Part shown: positions 8,959-17,111 of the stretch, piece after piece
How the letters are laid out: each line of letters begins with the position of its first letter
Numbering within the stretch: the first letter of the stretch is position 1
Origin: Vreelandella sedimenti
GTDB taxonomy: Bacteria; Pseudomonadota; Gammaproteobacteria; Pseudomonadales; Halomonadaceae
Assembly (NCBI RefSeq): GCF_013416325.1
Contig: NZ_JACCGK010000012.1
Location: forward strand, 1-64,000
Direction: 5' to 3'
DNA length: 64,000 nucleotides
The notes under the pieces: generated by a model
Seen by the model: only the letters and a program-made list of their open reading frames with translations
What the model was told of the DNA's origin: nothing
The model's database searches: none
Translations under genes and position numbers: made by a program

Positions 8959-9876
8959 TCATTCTGGGCTTGGAAGCAACGAACGATTCGCTTCTACCAG
9001 TTCCATCAGCACTTCGATGAACCCGGTGGCTGCAGGGGTAAGCTCTCGACGACGGGAGGTAAGCACGCCTATGTCGCGATAGAGCCTTTCCGTAATCGGC
9101 ACAAGGCGAACATCGTCTCGACGAAACATGAGCTTAAGCGATGAAGGTAAGGCGCTCACTCCAATATTGTTAGCTACCATGCCCAGGATAGTTGACTGAT
9201 ACCCCGCTACCTGTACAGGCTCCATCGGCTTACCGGTGATCGCAAACCCTTGCTCGGTAAGCCTTCGCATACTGGTACGTGCCTTCATGGCGATAAACGG
9301 CCACTCCACGATCTGATGCCAACTCACCTCGCCTTCATCTGCTAAGGGGTGCTCCGGCGAACAGACAAAATAGAGGTAGTCTTTGTAGAGCGGATGGAAA
9401 TTCACATCGTCCGAATTCACAGGAGCGACACTGACACCGAAATCGACATCCCCCGCCATCACCTGTTGATAGATAGGCTCATCACTCTCTTCCAAATACT
9501 CCAATCCTATCGTGGGGTAGCGCTTTTGGAACTCTGCCATGGCTGCAGGAATCAAGCTTCCCCCGACGGTTAACAGGGCCGCGAAACTGATCTGACCCTG
9601 CTGGCCCTTGGCAAAGGCACGCATGTTCTGCATGCCTCGCTCCAAGCGCAAAAGTACCCGCTCCGCTACGGGTAAAAACGCCTGCCCCGCCGCTGACAAG
9701 CTCACCCTTCGCGTGGTGCGTTCGAACAATCGCACGCCCAGCGTCTCTTCAAGTTGGCGCACAAGCTGACTCAACGAAGGTTGGGAAAGATGAAGCTTTT
9801 CGGCAGCTTCAGTAAAGCTGCCCAAATCGGCAACGGCGATTATTGCCTCCAACTGCCTGGCGGTCACGTTATTCAT
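8959..9876 (-). CDS. LysR-family transcriptional regulator
   Basis: This is a 305-residue regulator with an N-terminal winged helix-turn-helix (ARQLEAIIAVADLGSFTEAA, then LHLSQPSLSQLVRQLE) and a C-terminal periplasmic-binding-protein-like effector domain starting near residue 90. The ATG at 9876 was preferred over an upstream TTG, as the family usually starts a few residues before the first helix. It is transcribed away from the DUF1177-AroM-OPT-PepE operon and shares its upstream region. By the usual behaviour of the family it should control that operon in response to a small molecule, perhaps a peptide or its breakdown product. The inducer cannot be read from the sequence. Confidence 0.93.
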   Translation of the reverse strand: MNNVTARQLEAIIAVADLGSFTEAAEKLHLSQPSLSQLVRQLEETLGVRLFERTTRRVSLSAAGQAFLPVAERVLLRLERGMQNMRAFAKGQQGQISFAALLTVGGSLIPAAMAEFQKRYPTIGLEYLEESDEPIYQQVMAGDVDFGVSVAPVNSDDVNFHPLYKDYLYFVCSPEHPLADEGEVSWHQIVEWPFIAMKARTSMRRLTEQGFAITGKPMEPVQVAGYQSTILGMVANNIGVSALPSSLKLMFRRDDVRLVPITERLYRDIGVLTSRRRELTPAATGFIEVLMELVEANRSLLPSPE

Positions 9877-9886
9877 CGGCAATTCC

Positions 9887-9905
9887 AATTAATCCATCTT
9901 TAATT
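9887..9905. promoter_or_regulatory. Candidate LysR operator
   Basis: A perfect inverted repeat, AATTAA-N7-TTAATT, fits the T-N11-A pattern of LysR-type binding sites. It lies just upstream of the regulator and within the divergent promoter region of the DUF1177 operon. Confidence 0.45.
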
Positions 9906-9971
9906 CAAATTTATCCAATCAATCCTCAAGCGTACTCTACTTATGTCTATTACCCCACCGAGGTAGCGTAA

Positions 9972-10913
9972 ATGCTTAAGCAAGTTATCGATCTTCATGA
10001 AATTCTGGATACCCCGAGTGCGTCAGGTGAGCGAGTTCGGGAATACTTGATAGGTTGCGGAGCAGCGCCGGAAAGTATTCAGGTCACTCGCGTTACTTCC
10101 GATAAAGGCGCCAGCGATTTTCTGCACATCACCGTGGCAGGACACAGCGGCAAGCAAGCAGGCAAAGAGGCGCCCACCCTGGGGGTGATTGGCCGTTTGG
10201 GCGGTATCGGTGCCCGCCCGGACATTACCGGCTATGTCTCGGACGGCGATGGTGCCTTAGCGGCCCTGGCCGCCGCCGCCAAGCTGATTGGCATGGCGGC
10301 CCACGGTGATCGTTTGGCGGGCGACGTTATTATCACCACGCATATCTGCCCCGATGCCCCCACCCGTGAACACCATCCGGTACCGTTCATGGATTCGCCG
10401 ATCAGCTTTGAAGATACCTGGGAGCACGAGATCGATGCTCAGATGGATGCCATCGTTTCGATCGACACCACTAAAGGTAATCGCGTCATCAATGTGCGCG
10501 GTGTGTCGATGTCGCCGACCGTCAAGCAAGGCTATATCTTGCGCACCAGCGAAGATCTAATGGATGTAATGTCCCGCGTAACGGGCCGTTTGCCACACAT
10601 TTTTGCGCTGACTCAACAAGACATTACACCTTACGGCAATGGTCTCCATCACCTGAATAGTATTCTACAACCGGCGGTTGCCACCTCGGCTCCCGTGATT
10701 GGCGTGGCTTTGTCCACCGAAACCGCCGTAGCCGGTTGTGCGACGGGGGCAAGTCATGAAGTCGATATTGAACAGGCGGCTCGTTTTGCCGTTGAGGTGG
10801 CGAAGGACTTTACGGCGGGTATTTGCCAATTCTACGACGCTGAAGAATTCAGCCGTTTGATCGCACTGTATGGAGAACACACTCACTTCCAGCACAGGGG
10901 CGCTCGCAAATGA
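9972..10913 (+). CDS. DUF1177 family protein
   Basis: I recognise this as a member of the DUF1177 family, whose biochemical function I do not know. It has 313 residues, no signal peptide and no membrane segment, so it should be cytoplasmic. A conserved-looking cluster of possible metal ligands lies at 124-141 (HICPDAPTREHH, then PFMDSPI), and a second charged segment follows at 150-166. The family usually travels with AroM-family proteins and peptide transporters, as here. Its stop overlaps the aroM-like start by 4 bases (ATGA), indicating translational coupling. It is the first gene of the operon divergent from the LysR regulator. A hydrolase or peptidase role on imported peptides is plausible but is inference. 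Confidence 0.85.
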   Translation: MLKQVIDLHEILDTPSASGERVREYLIGCGAAPESIQVTRVTSDKGASDFLHITVAGHSGKQAGKEAPTLGVIGRLGGIGARPDITGYVSDGDGALAALAAAAKLIGMAAHGDRLAGDVIITTHICPDAPTREHHPVPFMDSPISFEDTWEHEIDAQMDAIVSIDTTKGNRVINVRGVSMSPTVKQGYILRTSEDLMDVMSRVTGRLPHIFALTQQDITPYGNGLHHLNSILQPAVATSAPVIGVALSTETAVAGCATGASHEVDIEQAARFAVEVAKDFTAGICQFYDAEEFSRLIALYGEHTHFQHRGARK

Positions 10914-11599
10914 GTGCCGATACCTCGCGCTTGGGCATAGTGACGATTGGTCAAGCGCCGCGCACCGACCTCCATGAAGACCTCTCTACGCTGCTCGTTC
11001 CACACATAGACGTGGTCGAGCGCGGCGCGCTAGATGAATTGACGCTTGAAGAGATAGAGCAACGTTATCCCACCGGCAAACAGTCTCAGGTGCTGGTTTC
11101 GCGCATGCGCGATGGCCGCCAAGTCATCATTGCCGAACCAGACCTGGAACCACTACTCGATTTGGCAGTGCACTCCATGGCGAAGGAAGATGACGTCGAC
11201 GCCATCGTGGTGCTCTGTACTGGTGAACTTCCCGACTATCGTGACCTTCCCATGCCAGTGCTGTCACCCAAAAGGCTGGTACGCCACGGCATTCAGTCTC
11301 TTTTTCCCCAAGGGAGACTCCTCATCATGAGCCCTGAGTCACGCCAAATGCAGAATGCGCGTACCCGCTGGGAAACAGCTGGATTCAATGTTGAAACACT
11401 TTATGCCTCGCCCTATGGGGCTTCGCGGGAGCTGGAACAAGCCGCTCATGAAGCCGCCTCGCTCAAGGGGGATCTGCTCTATTTAGACTGCATGGGGTAC
11501 ACGCTGGCGCAACGCCAGCGCATTGCCAAGCTTTCCGGTCATCGCACTCTCACGCCTCGTCAAATCGTATTCAGCGCCGCCAACCTGCTGCTGACGTGA
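10910..11599 (+). CDS. AroM family protein
   Basis: This 229-residue protein resembles AroM of E. coli, which owes its name to its position beside aroL and not to a known function. The start overlaps the DUF1177 stop by 4 bases. Two cysteines sit in motifs that recall the paired catalytic cysteines of Asp/Glu racemase-like enzymes: Cys103 in VLCTGEL and Cys194 in YLDCMGYT. A racemase- or isomerase-like chemistry on an amino acid or peptide is therefore thinkable but unproven. Its placement between DUF1177 and an OPT transporter suggests a job in peptide or amino-acid use, not aromatic biosynthesis. Confidence 0.87.
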   Translation: MSADTSRLGIVTIGQAPRTDLHEDLSTLLVPHIDVVERGALDELTLEEIEQRYPTGKQSQVLVSRMRDGRQVIIAEPDLEPLLDLAVHSMAKEDDVDAIVVLCTGELPDYRDLPMPVLSPKRLVRHGIQSLFPQGRLLIMSPESRQMQNARTRWETAGFNVETLYASPYGASRELEQAAHEAASLKGDLLYLDCMGYTLAQRQRIAKLSGHRTLTPRQIVFSAANLLLT

Positions 11600-11648
11600 A
11601 TCGGCGAACCGATAAAACACTTTTCACAATAACGCGGATTGCTTTGAG

Positions 11649-13274
11649 ATGAACAAAACAACCTTACCGGGAACGCCCGGTACAGATAGCACTCAGGAAA
11701 CGCATCAACACCCACGCTTCTTTTCTCCGGGGCAAATGGTGGTCAACATCATTGTTTGTGTTCTAGGTGCCATCATCGGCATGGAACTGATCACTCGCGT
11801 GGGTATTACCCCTAACACCTCAATCATCGGCGCGCTGATCGCCATTTTACTCTCCTATATTCCTCTACAACTGTTCCGCCGCTACCGTTCGCTGGAGCGG
11901 CAAACACTGGTGCAGACAACCATTTCTGGCGCTACCTTTTCAGCCGCTAATGGGTTGTTGTTACCGCTGGCGATTCCTTTTCTTATGGGCGAGTCTCAAA
12001 TGCTGGTTCCCATGCTGATTGGTGCCTCGCTGGCGGTGATTACCGATGCTTCCATTCTTTATTTCTCGTTCGACAGTAAGGTATTCTCGGCCCGGGCCGC
12101 TTGGCCGCCAGGACTAGCGACCGCAGAGGCACTTAAAGCAGCGGCCCAAAAAGGACATAGTGCCTTACTGCTATTGGTAGGCATGATCGGTGGTGGCGTA
12201 GGCAAAGCATTCGGCATCCCCGCCGAAATGTTCGGTATCGCCTGGATCGCTAACGTGTTTGCCATGTGTGCGTTAGCACTGGGGTTAATCATTCGCGGCT
12301 ATTCTGAATCACTTTTTGGCTTCGATATCAGCGCCGCCTATATTCCTCATGGCATCATGATCGGCGCGGGCTTGATCGCGCTGCTGCAGATATTACGAGT
12401 GATGTACCTTGAGCGCCGTCAGGGCGAACACGACACGTCACCACAACGCCCCACCCGATCAGCGCTGCAGTTGCGCCGGGCAATGATTAGTGGCTTGACT
12501 GCCTATCTTATCGTGGCGTTGATTCTCGCCTTGGGAACTGGCATCTACACTGGCATGTCCTTGGGCATGTTAATCGGCTGGCTGGTGTTCGCTGCAATGG
12601 CTGCAATGGCATCTGAACTAATCGTAGGCATCGCGGCCATGCATTCTGGCTGGTTCCCTTCCTTTGCTACCGCATTGATTTTTTTGGTTATCGGCATGTT
12701 GATTGGCTTCCCCACCACCGCTCTGGGTGTGCTGGTAGCGTTCACCGTTGCGACGGGACCGGCGTTCGCTGACATGGCTTACGACCTAAAGGCGGGCTGG
12801 GTTATCCGTGGAGAAGGGAGTGATCGGGACTATGAGGTTGATGGCCGTCGCCAGCAATACTTCGCTGAACTGTTCAGTTTTGGTGTCGCGATCGTGATCG
12901 TCGCCTTCGCCTTCAATGCCTACTTCGCGGCTGACTTGGTACCACCGGTTGCGCGCGTCTACGTGGCGACCATCGATGCTGGCGCCAGCGCTGAAATCGC
13001 TAAACAGCTAGCGATCTGGGCAAGCGTTGGCGCTGTCGTTCAGGCGGTGGGGGGAATGTCGCGTCAAATTGGTGTGCTACTTGCCACCGGCCTCTTGATC
13101 ACTTCACCGCTAGCGGGGATCGTGATTTACATTGCCTTGATTATTCGCTGGTTAGTGGTTAAACGCTTTGGCGACAATGGAAGTCAGAAGCTCTACATTC
13201 TGGGGGCGGGCTTCATTACTGGCTCGGCACTTTACAGCTTCTTCTCGTCTACCCTTAAGCTGGGTTCTAAATAA
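11649..13274 (+). CDS. OPT family oligopeptide transporter
   Basis: This is a polytopic inner-membrane protein of 541 residues, rich in Gly/Ala hydrophobic helices (roughly 12-14), with the overall look of bacterial OPT/YSL proton-coupled oligopeptide transporters. The first ~30 residues are hydrophilic and cytoplasmic, then helices start at about residue 31 (VVNIIVCVLGAIIGMELI). It follows the aroM-like gene after 49 bases and precedes peptidase E after 50 bases on the same strand, so the transporter and a dipeptidase are probably made together. The substrate is likely a small peptide; its identity cannot be told from sequence. Family assignment is from overall similarity and context. Confidence 0.87.
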   Translation: MNKTTLPGTPGTDSTQETHQHPRFFSPGQMVVNIIVCVLGAIIGMELITRVGITPNTSIIGALIAILLSYIPLQLFRRYRSLERQTLVQTTISGATFSAANGLLLPLAIPFLMGESQMLVPMLIGASLAVITDASILYFSFDSKVFSARAAWPPGLATAEALKAAAQKGHSALLLLVGMIGGGVGKAFGIPAEMFGIAWIANVFAMCALALGLIIRGYSESLFGFDISAAYIPHGIMIGAGLIALLQILRVMYLERRQGEHDTSPQRPTRSALQLRRAMISGLTAYLIVALILALGTGIYTGMSLGMLIGWLVFAAMAAMASELIVGIAAMHSGWFPSFATALIFLVIGMLIGFPTTALGVLVAFTVATGPAFADMAYDLKAGWVIRGEGSDRDYEVDGRRQQYFAELFSFGVAIVIVAFAFNAYFAADLVPPVARVYVATIDAGASAEIAKQLAIWASVGAVVQAVGGMSRQIGVLLATGLLITSPLAGIVIYIALIIRWLVVKRFGDNGSQKLYILGAGFITGSALYSFFSSTLKLGSK

Positions 13275-13324
13275 AACCACATTCAAGGCGTCATCTTGGC
13301 GCCCTTCATTTTAGGAGTTGCCTT

Positions 13325-14047
13325 ATGTCACGACTGCTACTGCTCAGCAGTTCTCGCTCTGGCTCTACTGGCTACCTTGATCACGCTCAACCATTAATCG
13401 CCGATTTTCTGGGTGATAACCCAAAGCCGGTCAAGCGCGTACTATTCATTCCCTTTGCGGGAGTCGGCAAGACCTTCGATATCTACCTGGAACAGGTGCG
13501 ACCCACCTTTGACGCACAAGGATTAGAGGTGGAAGGCATTCATCAAGCCGCCGACCCGAAAGCAGCCGTCCGCGACGCTGAAGCGATCGTCGTTGGAGGT
13601 GGGAACACTTTCGCCCTGGTCAAGCGTCTGTACGACGCCGACTTGTTAGACACCATTCGCCAGTGCGTTGCCAATGGCACCCCTTATATTGGCTGGAGTG
13701 CCGGGTCGAATATTGCTGGCCCCACTCTCTGCACCACTAACGACATGCCGATTGTTGAACCGCCGAGTTTCAGCACGCTTGCTCTAGTGCCGTTTCAGAT
13801 TAACCCGCACTTTATTGCAGGCAAACCGGAGGGACATAACGGAGAAAGCCGCGAAGAGCGTTTGGAAGAGTATTTGGCCCTTAACCCTCACGCCTTGGTA
13901 GTGGCCTTACGCGAAGGTACCGCCCTTTCCCGTGAGGGACATTCACTACGCCTGTTAGGGGAATTAGATGGGTTAACATTCTCAGCAAACGGCCAGCAAG
14001 CACTCGCAGCCAACAGCCGGTTGGACCATCTGCTGACACCGTATTAA
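13325..14047 (+). CDS. pepE: Peptidase E (alpha-aspartyl dipeptidase)
   Basis: PepE hydrolyses dipeptides with N-terminal aspartate (Asp-X) using a serine nucleophile in the S51 peptidase fold, related to class I glutamine amidotransferases. The nucleophile elbow GWSAGSN carries Ser125, VVGGGNTF precedes it, and NPHF (His162) fits the catalytic histidine. Length 240 is close to the 229 residues of the enterobacterial enzyme. GGAG before the ATG is a good ribosome binding site. It ends the peptide-use operon, which suggests that the OPT transporter brings in aspartyl peptides. Confidence 0.92.
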   Translation: MSRLLLLSSSRSGSTGYLDHAQPLIADFLGDNPKPVKRVLFIPFAGVGKTFDIYLEQVRPTFDAQGLEVEGIHQAADPKAAVRDAEAIVVGGGNTFALVKRLYDADLLDTIRQCVANGTPYIGWSAGSNIAGPTLCTTNDMPIVEPPSFSTLALVPFQINPHFIAGKPEGHNGESREERLEEYLALNPHALVVALREGTALSREGHSLRLLGELDGLTFSANGQQALAANSRLDHLLTPY

Positions 14048-14089
14048 TGCTAGAGTTAATATCTCTCTCGACCTGAAGCCCGTTATTAC

Positions 14090-14170
14090 CTCATCAACAC
14101 CCCTGACCCTTTTCGTCAGCCATCTCAACCATCGCGCTAAGCAAACCCTTGAGCGCGATGTGGGCAAGAC
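14090..14170 (+). pseudogene. Decayed 5' fragment of a second xseA copy
   Basis: Bases 14111-14169 align with the start of the intact xseA (15722-15780) at about 49 of 59 positions by hand, without gaps; weaker similarity with one gap continues left to about 14090. Translated, the fragment reads VSHLNHRAKQTLERDVG, against VSQLNQRAKQTLERDVG in xseA. Differences fall largely at third codon positions, so the two diverged while coding. There is no start codon and the similarity ends after about 25 codons. It marks an ancient insertion, duplication or recombination with a relative's chromosome between guaB and xseA. Confidence 0.85.
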
Positions 14171-14197
14171 CATAGGTGCTGCACTCATGGTTTGAAT

Positions 14198-15013
14198 TCA
14201 GGTTCCATTATCAGGAGACAAAACCCTTTTGGCCTCATCCAAAGATAGCGTTTCTCCACCAAAATGAATGACGGCATGGCAGTTCGGACAAACCGGCACC
14301 AGATCTTTTTCAAAATTTACTTTATAATTTTTACCAATTTTGGAAATAGGAACAATATGATGAACATGAATAAAACTTGAATATACATCTCCATACCTTT
14401 CTCCAAAATCGAACTTACAGAAGAAGCAGCGAGCTCCATGTTTAGCAATACAGGCAGTTCTTGCCTTTCGACTTCTTTCATATTTATTAACAAACACCTT
14501 CAGCACTGCGCCTTCAACAAAATCTTCGGCACAATCTGACTCACCAGCATTTTTAAAAAACTCTTGATAATCTATTGGTAAGCACCCACTCCCATTAGTC
14601 CGCTTTTCTACTATCTCAACAGATTTACCTAAATCTTTTAAAAACTGTTTAAACTCAGCCAAATTATTTGGAAAATCTTTTAGATAGAATCTTCTTTCAT
14701 TTAGCTCGTCCCAAGAACAGCCTATATCACCTGCAAGCCTTGCTCTATCTTTCTTTGCATCTATCCTGATCTTTACACAAGCTGGCTTATTCCGCCCAGG
14801 CCTCCTGATTGCAAATAGCGGCCTACCTTTAGATTTACTTTTCGATTTTCTTCCCGCACTTATCGCGGCGCCATTACCTAAAACAGACTTATAAATATCA
14901 ATCTTTGGGTACATTTCTCGAAGAGTTCGCACGGCTACTTCAAGCCCCTCTACCTCTTTACCAGAAAGCCGGAAATATAACTCCCTAACAACCTCATCAT
15001 CCCAAATTTTCAT
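14198..15013 (-). CDS. HNH endonuclease
   Basis: The C-terminal 80 residues carry a zinc-supported HNH (beta-beta-alpha metal) nuclease domain: Cys196-x2-Cys199, the histidine pair His218-His219 in VHHIVP, then Cys242-x2-Cys245 with the Asn in CPNC and the final His (AVIHFGG). This resembles McrA-type and other stand-alone HNH nucleases. The N-terminal ~190 residues are unrecognised, with a lysine/serine-rich basic stretch (57-65) that could contact DNA. The gene is clearly AT-richer than its neighbours and sits between a broken xseA copy and an OGFr-domain gene, which suggests horizontal transfer. A defence role (cutting foreign or modified DNA) is plausible; no methyltransferase lies beside it. 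Confidence 0.88.
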   Translation of the reverse strand: MKIWDDEVVRELYFRLSGKEVEGLEVAVRTLREMYPKIDIYKSVLGNGAAISAGRKSKSKSKGRPLFAIRRPGRNKPACVKIRIDAKKDRARLAGDIGCSWDELNERRFYLKDFPNNLAEFKQFLKDLGKSVEIVEKRTNGSGCLPIDYQEFFKNAGESDCAEDFVEGAVLKVFVNKYERSRKARTACIAKHGARCFFCKFDFGERYGDVYSSFIHVHHIVPISKIGKNYKVNFEKDLVPVCPNCHAVIHFGGETLSLDEAKRVLSPDNGT

Positions 15014-15061
15014 TATCTAACTCCCAACAAAAAAGAATAAAAGTAGAAGCGCAATCACGCT

Positions 15062-15586
15062 TCATACAGTGTGTTTGGCATCCGAGGCTGCGCGCCAGTA
15101 AGCCATCGACTGTGCGGAGACAATACCCTGAGTACTGCCAATATCAATCACTGCCTGCTGGAACGATGCCGCCAGTTTAGGTTGGTGACAAAGTGCCAAA
15201 GAACGAATCATCCGCGTGATGCGCAGGTGATTATGCCCACCTGCTTTGAGCCAAATATGCTCGCGGATATTGAGGCTCGGCTGGGCAGTAATGGTGAGGC
15301 CATCCCGAGTTAAACCCAAAAAACTCAGCATGACATCCAGCGAGGCTCGCTGTTGCTCACGTAACGCGCTATCGTCTTGAAATACTTCACGCTCGACATC
15401 AGTCAGCCGCGGGGCAAAATGGTTAAAGCGGCCAACCTCAGGGAGGGGAAAAAGCCACTGAATATAATCGTGGGTATGCTCTAGCCAGAAGTGAGATAAG
15501 GCCCAGACGGCATCGATATAGCGCCCCTTATGATCCGGTGCCTCGCCACGGTAAAAAGCGATCAGCGGTGTAAGCTGGTGGCTCAT
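15062..15586 (-). CDS. OGFr-domain (opioid growth factor receptor-related) protein
   Basis: The protein has 174 residues. The segment YIDAVWALSHFWLEHTHDYIQWLFPLPE followed by FNHFAPRLT is the hallmark of the OGFr N-terminal domain, found in animal opioid growth factor receptors and in many small bacterial proteins of unknown role. (The motif spans about residues 23-62.) There is no signal peptide or membrane helix. Codon use is closer to the core chromosome than that of the HNH gene beside it. It is transcribed divergently from xseA with a 109-base gap. Its molecular function is not known to me. Confidence 0.82.
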   Translation of the reverse strand: MSHQLTPLIAFYRGEAPDHKGRYIDAVWALSHFWLEHTHDYIQWLFPLPEVGRFNHFAPRLTDVEREVFQDDSALREQQRASLDVMLSFLGLTRDGLTITAQPSLNIREHIWLKAGGHNHLRITRMIRSLALCHQPKLAASFQQAVIDIGSTQGIVSAQSMAYWRAASDAKHTV

Positions 15587-15695
15587 AGCATTTCCTCGTC
15601 ATCTCCTGAGTAATACAATGATATTTTGTAATAACGACGCCATTTTACGCGACTAGCCGTAAAGATTCCCGGATTCCCTAAAACAAGGGATAGTA

Positions 15696-17045
15696 ATGAA
15701 CGCACCAACGCCCACTGCCCTCTCCGTCAGCCAACTCAACCAGCGCGCCAAGCAGACTCTTGAGCGTGATGTGGGCGAGGTGTGGGTGGAGGGCGAGCTC
15801 TCTAACGTTTCCCGCCCGGCGTCGGGGCATGTCTATTTCACGCTGAAGGACGACCGGGCGCAGATTCGCTGTGCGCTGTTTCGTCAGCGGGCGCGGTTTG
15901 TCTCTGCGCCGATGCGCGATGGTGATCAGGTCAAGCTGCGCGGGCGAGTGTCACTGTTCGAGCCCCGCGGCGATTACCAGCTAATTGCCGAGGCCGTGCA
16001 GGCGGCGGGGTTGGGCGAGCTGCTGGCAGCCTTTGAGCGTTTGAAAGCGCAGCTGGAAGGCGAAGGCGTGTTTGCCAACGCTCGGCCGCTGCCCTTCCCG
16101 CCCCGCAAGCTGCTGATATTGAGCTCCGCCACCGGGGCGGCCATTCGCGATGTGCTGGCGGTGCTGGAAGCGCGCTGGCCACTGGCGGACGTGACGCTGA
16201 TTCCGGTGCCGGTGCAAGGCGCCGAAGCCGCCCCGGCGATGATTTCGGCCCTAGGGTTATTAAACCGCCAAGCGAAGCTAGACCCAGAACGGGATGTGGT
16301 GCTCATTACCCGTGGCGGCGGTAGCCTGGAAGACCTCTGGGCGTTTAATAACGAACACTTGGCACGGGCGATTTTTCACTCCCGGCTGCCGGTGATGTCG
16401 GCGGTGGGCCACGAGGTGGATATCACCCTGGCGGATTTTGCCGCGGATATGCGCGCGCCTACCCCATCGGCGGCCGCCGAGCGCTTGGTACCGGATCACA
16501 ACACCCTTAAGCGCCAGCTAGAGCATCAGCACAGCCGTTTGCAGCGGGCAATGCAGGCGCGCTTAGAGCGAGACAGCCAGCGGCTGGATACCCTGCGCGC
16601 CAAGCTGCGCCACCCCGGCGAGCAGCTCAACCGTCAGCGCCAGCACTTAACCGCCCTCAATCAGCGCTTGAATCGCGCCATGCAGCAAGCGCTTACCCAA
16701 CAAAAAGCCCAGGTGACACAGCTGAGCAGGCGCTTGGCCAGCCAGGATATGGCGCGGTTGCATCGCGCAGAAAGTGAACGCGTGAGCCAGTTACAGCGCC
16801 GCTTGGGGAGTGCGATGCAGCGCCAGTTGGAGAGCCGACAGGCCCGTTTGAAAGCCGCGGCGCGGGAGTTAAACGCGGTCAGCCCGCTGGCGGTGCTGGG
16901 GCGGGGCTATGCGATTGCCCAGGATGAGCAGGGCCAGGTCATTCGCCGTGCGGAAGATACCCAGCCCGGCCAGAAGCTGAAACTGAAGCTTGGTGAAGGC
17001 AGGCTAAGCGTGGAAGTTAAGCGGCGTCTAAAGTCCGGGGGTTAA
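15696..17045 (+). CDS. xseA: Exodeoxyribonuclease VII large subunit
   Basis: XseA is the catalytic subunit of exonuclease VII, which degrades single-stranded DNA to short oligonucleotides together with many XseB subunits; no xseB is seen in this window. The N-terminal OB-fold starts with LSVSQLNQRAKQTLERDVG and the ASGHVYFTLKD strand. The core nuclease region includes ITRGGGSLEDLWAFN and VGHEVDITLADFAADMRAPTPSAAAE, followed by a long coiled-coil (about 260-390) and the C-terminal segment SPLAVLGRGYAI. Length 449 is normal. In relatives xseA is the divergent neighbour of guaB; here about 7.5 kb of accessory genes separate them. Confidence 0.97.
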   Translation: MNAPTPTALSVSQLNQRAKQTLERDVGEVWVEGELSNVSRPASGHVYFTLKDDRAQIRCALFRQRARFVSAPMRDGDQVKLRGRVSLFEPRGDYQLIAEAVQAAGLGELLAAFERLKAQLEGEGVFANARPLPFPPRKLLILSSATGAAIRDVLAVLEARWPLADVTLIPVPVQGAEAAPAMISALGLLNRQAKLDPERDVVLITRGGGSLEDLWAFNNEHLARAIFHSRLPVMSAVGHEVDITLADFAADMRAPTPSAAAERLVPDHNTLKRQLEHQHSRLQRAMQARLERDSQRLDTLRAKLRHPGEQLNRQRQHLTALNQRLNRAMQQALTQQKAQVTQLSRRLASQDMARLHRAESERVSQLQRRLGSAMQRQLESRQARLKAAARELNAVSPLAVLGRGYAIAQDEQGQVIRRAEDTQPGQKLKLKLGEGRLSVEVKRRLKSGG

Positions 17046-17062
17046 AGACCGGGGGTTAAAGA
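17035..17062 (+). repeat. Tandem 14-bp duplication at the xseA stop codon
   Basis: CCGGGGGTTAAAGA occurs twice head to tail (17035-17048 and 17049-17062). The first copy includes the xseA TAA stop, so the duplication adds no residues to the protein. Confidence 0.9.
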
Positions 17063-17111
17063 CCTAAGCTAAATGGCCGATATCTTCTAACAATGAGGAG
17101 AGGGTAGCGTC

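Noticed and set aside
15062..15586. OGFr domain taken as a eukaryotic contaminant
   Set aside because: Small bacterial OGFr-domain proteins are well known, and composition and gene spacing fit the chromosome.
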